DNA of 64,000 bases, taken from NCBI RefSeq assembly GCF_000005505.3, contig NC_016132.3, positions 56,620,914 through 56,684,913 on the forward strand, in the 5' to 3' direction. The notes beneath the pieces are model-generated. The model searched no databases. It was not told the origin of the DNA and worked only from the letters and a program-made list of their open reading frames with translations. Positions 59,540 through 64,000 of the stretch are shown one piece after another. Source of the stretch: Brachypodium distachyon (lineage: Eukaryota > Streptophyta > Magnoliopsida > Poales > Poaceae). The translations under genes were made by a program, and so were the position numbers. Numbering within the stretch: position 1 is the first letter of the stretch; every line of letters begins with the position of its first letter.

Positions 59540-61480
59540 TCTAGTCATTCATAGAGCCTATACTAGTGAGTTTCAAGACCAATAGGTTTGCTCAATTTAT
59601 CAGGTATCTTCTTTTCTTTCATCACATTTTTACATTTAGAAAATCATTGTTCACTTGTTCAGACTGTATTCTGATGGTGCTTTACAAGCCCTTTGCTACT
59701 GCTACATCATGGAAGTCAGATTATAGCTTAAGGAAACGTAAAACTTGAACCCAAACATTAAATTAACTAGTTAAGTACGCAGGCATATATAGGTTGTCAA
59801 ATCAAGATGCCATGTATCGCAGCTTGTTTATAGTGACTGTCAGGATCCATGTGAAAGGGGCAACAGAGTTTAGTTCGTCAGGCATCCTCCTCTTTTACTA
59901 CATTCAGATAACATTATCCAGACCGTAATTTGGGCGTGTTTTACAAGTTATTACTGCTGCTACATCATGGAAGTCAGTTTGTAGCACAAGTAAAACATAA
60001 AGCTTGAACCCAGACAGTAAATTAACTAATTAAGTACACATGCATATATAGCTTGTCAAGATCAAGATATCATGTATCACAGCTTATACAGTTATTCATA
60101 AGTATACTAGGGACTTTCAGGACCCATAAGTGAAAGGGGTAAAAGTTTAGTTGGTCAGGTATCGTCTTTTATGTTATTACATTCAGGTAGCAGCCCGGTT
60201 TGAGCAAACCCATGGGTTCACAAGTTCAATTTGTCAGGTACTTTCTTTTCTTTCATCACATGTTTACAGTTAGAAAGCATTGTTCCAACTGTACTCTGAT
60301 GGTGTCTTACAAGCCCTTTGCTACTGCTATATCATGGAAGTCAGATTATAGCTTAAGTAAAACATAAAACTCAAACCCAGGCATGAAATTAAGAGTGAAT
60401 TTCATTTTTGACCTTCAAGTTCTAGTTTTTCTACAACTTTGACCCCATTTAGTGAGATTTTCATTTTTTTTCACCCCATCTAGCCAAAGTTTTGCCACAA
60501 ATGATCCCATAAAAAAATAGTAAATGAAATTCACTCAAAAAAAATAAAAAATAAAAATGTTTTTTAAGCTTTGACGGCTGATGCCGCGTAGTCATATAGT
60601 ACAACATCATGCAAAGAATCCAAGAACTTCACGGCCAAACCCAAGAGAAGGAAGCAAGGGAGATCCAATGCAAGCCATGGATGGATGGATCGGGAGCGCA
60701 CCATCCGAAGAAGACGACCGAGTTGTAAGTGGAGAGGTAGAGATGCCGGAATGTTGATCCCCCGGCCGCCGCCATTGGAAGGAGCTTCATGGATCAAGAG
60801 AGACCGAGCAGGAAGAAGACGAACAACGACGGATGCAAAGTTGGATTAGTAGAGTAGGATGCAATCAAACAATTAATAGTCCTCCTACACTTGCTGGCTT
60901 TTGCTGGATCAGATTGCGAGTTGGATGGATTAGGCTGGCTTTTGCGAGGCTGAGACGTCCCAGGACCGAGGCGTCATCCTCGGATTAGGTAGCATTGACG
61001 GCGATGGGATGGAACTAGATCGTACGACCCACTTGTCAGAACAAAGTGGATTCGGGTTAAAAGCTTAAATGAGACCGTTATTGGTAGAACTTTTGATAAA
61101 TTGGTAAGAAAAACGGAAATCCCACTAAATGGGTCAGAAACTGAAACTTAAAGGTCAAAAATGTAATGCATTCTTAAATTAACTAGTTAAGTACGCGGCA
61201 TATATGATTATTGTCAAATCAAGATACCATGTATGGAGGCTTATTTAGTCATTCATAAGCCTATACTAGTGACTGTCATGATGGGGTAACAAAGTTTAGT
61301 TCGTCAGGCATCCTCTTTTCTTTTACTACATTAAGATAAGCATTCTTGAGACCGTATTTTTGGGGATGTTTTACAAGCCCGTTGCTGCTGCTACATCATG
61401 GAAGTCCCAATATGGCATAAAAAGAGCAAAACCAGAACCCAGAAATTAAGCGAATTAGTTAAGCACGTAGGCATATATAC
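59540..61480. repeat. Tandem array of about 260-bp units downstream of the MADS gene
   Basis: The phrase GCTACATCATGGAAGTC (or TATCATGG) recurs near 59,699, 59,957, 60,323 and 61,389. GCATATATA-type phrases recur near 59,783, 60,041 and 61,199, and GTCAGGTATC/GTCAGGCATCCTC phrases lie between them. This gives four to five diverged direct units of about 260 bp. One unit is split by the MULE at 60,393-61,173. It is noncoding. Confidence 0.75.
60393..61173. mobile_element. Mutator-like element, 781 bp, inside the downstream array
   Basis: The left end GAGTGAATTTCATTTTTGAC matches the inverse of the right end (GAATGCATTACATTTTTGAC when read from the right), and the match continues through CCCATTTAGTG.GATTT for about 75 bp. 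The flanks TGAAATTAA (60,384-60,392) and TTAAATTAA (61,174-61,182) are a 9-bp duplication with one mismatch. The array repeat resumes in register on the far side, confirming insertion. The middle (60,560-61,060) is GC-rich with a 77-aa minus-strand frame of no known domain, possibly captured sequence. An extra inverted copy of the end (AATGAAATTCACTC) lies inside at about 60,525-60,538. Confidence 0.75.
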
Positions 61481-61482
61481 TT

Positions 61483-64000
61483 AGTTAAAGCACAAATCAT
61501 ACCCAACAACTGAGTAATCAACTTATTTGTAACTAAAAATCAGGCAATTTAGATATGGCAAATTAAACCGATATAATTATACATAGCTTGTCAAATAAAT
61601 TGGGCAGATTGAGAAAACCCTACCTCTGAGCCCATGCTGCGTGGATCGTCAGGAACCTTCGGCCAGTCTTCCTTAAGATTTTCCCCGGCCCGGAAGTAGG
61701 AACACAACCAAGGAAAAATTGGTGGGTCAGATTCCCTCAAAATTAGCAACTTCCTAAGGCACAGCAGGAAGGAGGCAGTGAGCAAAACTGAGTAACTGAC
61801 CTGCATGCGTTGCCGGCCGGCCAAGGCAGCAAGCACCGCCGGCGAATGTCCGTGCGTTAGCGGTGCATGCTCACGCTTCCCACAGGAGCTAGCTAGAGCG
61901 CGTGGCCGGCGGGAGCCCAATGCCGATGTCGGCATCATTGTGGCCAGAGCGCGGTCACCAAGCCCAGCCCTCTCGAGTCTGGATTTGCCTCGCCACCACC
62001 CTTGTATGTGTGCCGCTTGGTCCGCCAAATTGAGGTCACCGGCGACGGCGCGCACCCACATCCTAGCTAGGGCTGGTAGATATTCCCCGTGCAGCCAGTA
62101 CGCCCTCGCGCGGCATTGCTCTCCGAGCCCATCGATCGTCCTCCATGCACCGTCCCCTCTCCATTACCAGACCTCTAAAGCTGCCGAATCGATCGATCGG
62201 TAAGCACGTTCTACAGCCACCTTGCTTGATTTTGTTAGCCGGCCGGCGGCATATCTAGGCCGGCGAGTTCTCACCATTGGGGGTGGGGGGGTCCGGATGG
62301 ATCGAGCAAGACGAAAAGCAAGCGGAGCAAACAGAAAAGAAAGCAAGAAGGTGACCTAAAGACAATACCTACAGAAAGCAGGCAGCCAAGAAACTGTTTG
62401 AGCAGAGGGGAAAAATCATCGCCTACCACTGAGCCAAGGACGCCTGGAGGAAGAAGGGAGGCCCACACGAATCCCCGCACCGTCCCGGCCGGGAGGACGG
62501 ACAGGACGGAGGCGCCATTTGGCCGGGCCCCAGCCCCAAGCTTATTTGCCTTTCTTTGTCGTTAGTCGGTGCTAGCTAGCTCTGCAGTTTTATATTGAAA
62601 CCCCCGCCTAGCTAGGTCCCCACGTCGGCAAGGCACTTGAAGGGCTTGAAGGGAAGGCGGTGACGTGTCAAGAAGCCATTGGCCCGGGGCGTCGAGCTTT
62701 CGCTGTTTGTCGCGTATTGCAGCTTTGCTTGTGAGGGGCTGGAGCGTGGCGGCTCGCCTTGAGACCTACTCTGTACGAGTAGTAGACCTGATGTGAAATC
62801 GAAGGTGGCAGCGCGGAGAGACGCTGCCCGCGACTCAAAGGCCTTCACGTGGGCATGCCGGGCGGGCGCGTCCAGAATAGGCATGTACACCGATCACCAC
62901 TGACATCTTTTCGCCACAAAACGATGGAGTAGATATTAATCCGACCCGGAACGATGCTCTCTGGACTCTGGACGGGGAGCTAAAAAGCAGAGAGTGGCGT
63001 CAGGTCGTGTACGACAAGGAACCCCAGCTGGTGGGACGCCGCGCGCAGCAGCCGCAGCCTTGCCCCTTGGGGAGAGCGCCGCTTGGTCTGCGCCGGAGGA
63101 CAAAGGAGGCTTCATGCGGCGACAAGTCAAAAGACTAACCAGAAATCAAATGTCTCGTGCGGCGACAAGTCAAAGGGTAATTAGAAATGAAGATTGTTGT
63201 GGCAACGTGTAGAGGTATAGAATAGGAATGCCATGGGGGGCGACGTGGTTGAGACAAGCAACCGTGGCCGCATACGTACGTGCTAAGAACATACACAACT
63301 TCATTACAGGCCGTTGATTCATCATCTTCCCAGCAGAGCTGAAGCTAGCCTCGGTCCATGATGCTCTGAAGTGAGCCTCGGTCATGAGCATGGCATGTGC
63401 ACTTACAGGCGGCAGGAGCATTAAACCGTTTGCAGCATCGCAACAAATATGCCCATCGATCCCCGTCAGTATCCTCACGGTTAGAGACCATCTCCACTTG
63501 CTCCCCTAGCACCCCCAAACGGGCCGGCCAAAAAACCGACCTAGCCCGCTCCTCTAAACCAAAAGGTAGCCGGCGCGGCGCATCAATTTTGTTGGCGCTC
63601 TCAATCCACACCCTACTCACTGGGAGGCTAGCAGGATGCCGGATGAAGCTAAAAGGCAGCGCGGGTCACCAGACCCCATATGACCATGCACCGGACGATT
63701 TATGAGGGGACGAATGGAGATGTTCTTATACATGTTGCCCACGCAGATGCACGTTGTCTTTGGGAGAGGAACAGGAGTCAGCCTGGACTTGGGCATGGGA
63801 GGCAATTCCCAAATCGGATTACTGCTGCATGGGCCTCTAGCCGAGCTGAAGCTCTAGGCCCAGTCGGGTTTAAACGGCCTGACTCAAGTTATTTTTTAAT
63901 CATGCAAGGGTCAAATTAATTGCGACTGACCCATATCTTCTAGCTAATTCAATTGTACGTATTTTTTTTGCACCCCTAAATCATTCTTAATTTTTTTATT
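61483..64000. other. GC-rich region, no protein supported
   Basis: Several open frames of up to 156 aa on both strands (for example 61,591-62,061 minus and 61,805-62,203 plus) lack recognisable domains and overlap each other. On the minus strand the composition passes from a CT-rich leader (around 62,340-62,460) to GT/AG-like junctions, so an unspliced or noncoding transcript running toward the MADS gene is possible but unproven. ACCGAC, a CRT/DRE core, occurs near 63,536, and GTCGG cores near 61,927 and 62,624. AT-rich DNA returns at the right edge. Confidence 0.35.

Noticed and set aside
63345..63620. 91-aa minus-strand frame containing CCKRFNAPAACKCTCHAHDRG
   Set aside because: The cysteines do not fit a known zinc-binding or secreted-peptide pattern, there is no signal peptide, and overlapping frames are equally open.

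Overview
The window is nuclear DNA of a grass. Its coding regions are GC-rich, its noncoding DNA is long and AT-mixed, and it carries many Stowaway-type miniature transposons that begin CTCCCTCC and are flanked by TA. Two neighbouring transcription-factor genes, an SPL2-type SBP-box gene and an OsMADS51/ODDSOC-type MADS-box gene, occur in the same order that I recall for rice chromosome 1 (SPL2 next to MADS51). The moderate transposon load and the ODDSOC-like protein point to a Pooideae grass with a small genome, such as Brachypodium. The species is an inference.

Layout. Positions 1-16.8 kb hold no gene I can support. They contain three Stowaway elements, a decayed RNase H-like retroelement remnant, a 778-bp retroposon with a perfect 15-bp target duplication, and a solo-LTR-like element. 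A DUF1645-family gene lies on the minus strand at 16,817-17,962. Just upstream of it sits a 974-bp Mutator-like element with GC-rich internal sequence (Pack-MULE-like). About 12 kb without genes follows, with one hairpin MITE.

The SPL2-type gene (three coding exons, 31,915-35,245, plus strand) carries an intact miR156 target site. A small minus-strand gene (80 aa, 36,859-37,101) has a good TATA box. From 42,928 to 58,947 runs a five-exon, FLC-clade MADS-box gene with a 159-aa product and a first intron of about 14.1 kb. That intron has collected a solo-LTR-like element, a PIF/Harbinger transposase remnant, a MULE with a perfect 9-bp target duplication, a 5'-truncated LINE with a perfect 15-bp target duplication, several MITEs and three sets of tandem repeats. 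Downstream of the gene is a tandem array of about 260-bp units, split by another MULE, and then 2.5 kb of GC-rich DNA with no supported protein.

Function. The SBP-box protein belongs to the miR156-controlled growth-phase and panicle-architecture network. The MADS protein belongs to the grass clade of FLC relatives that act in flowering time. DUF1645 relatives have been linked to grain length and stress tolerance in rice. Nothing in the window suggests that these genes form a joint pathway; their order looks like ancestral grass gene order. I found no tRNA or rRNA gene, CRISPR array or bacterial-type system. The most interesting material is the architecture of the FLC-like locus and the well-delimited transposon insertions.
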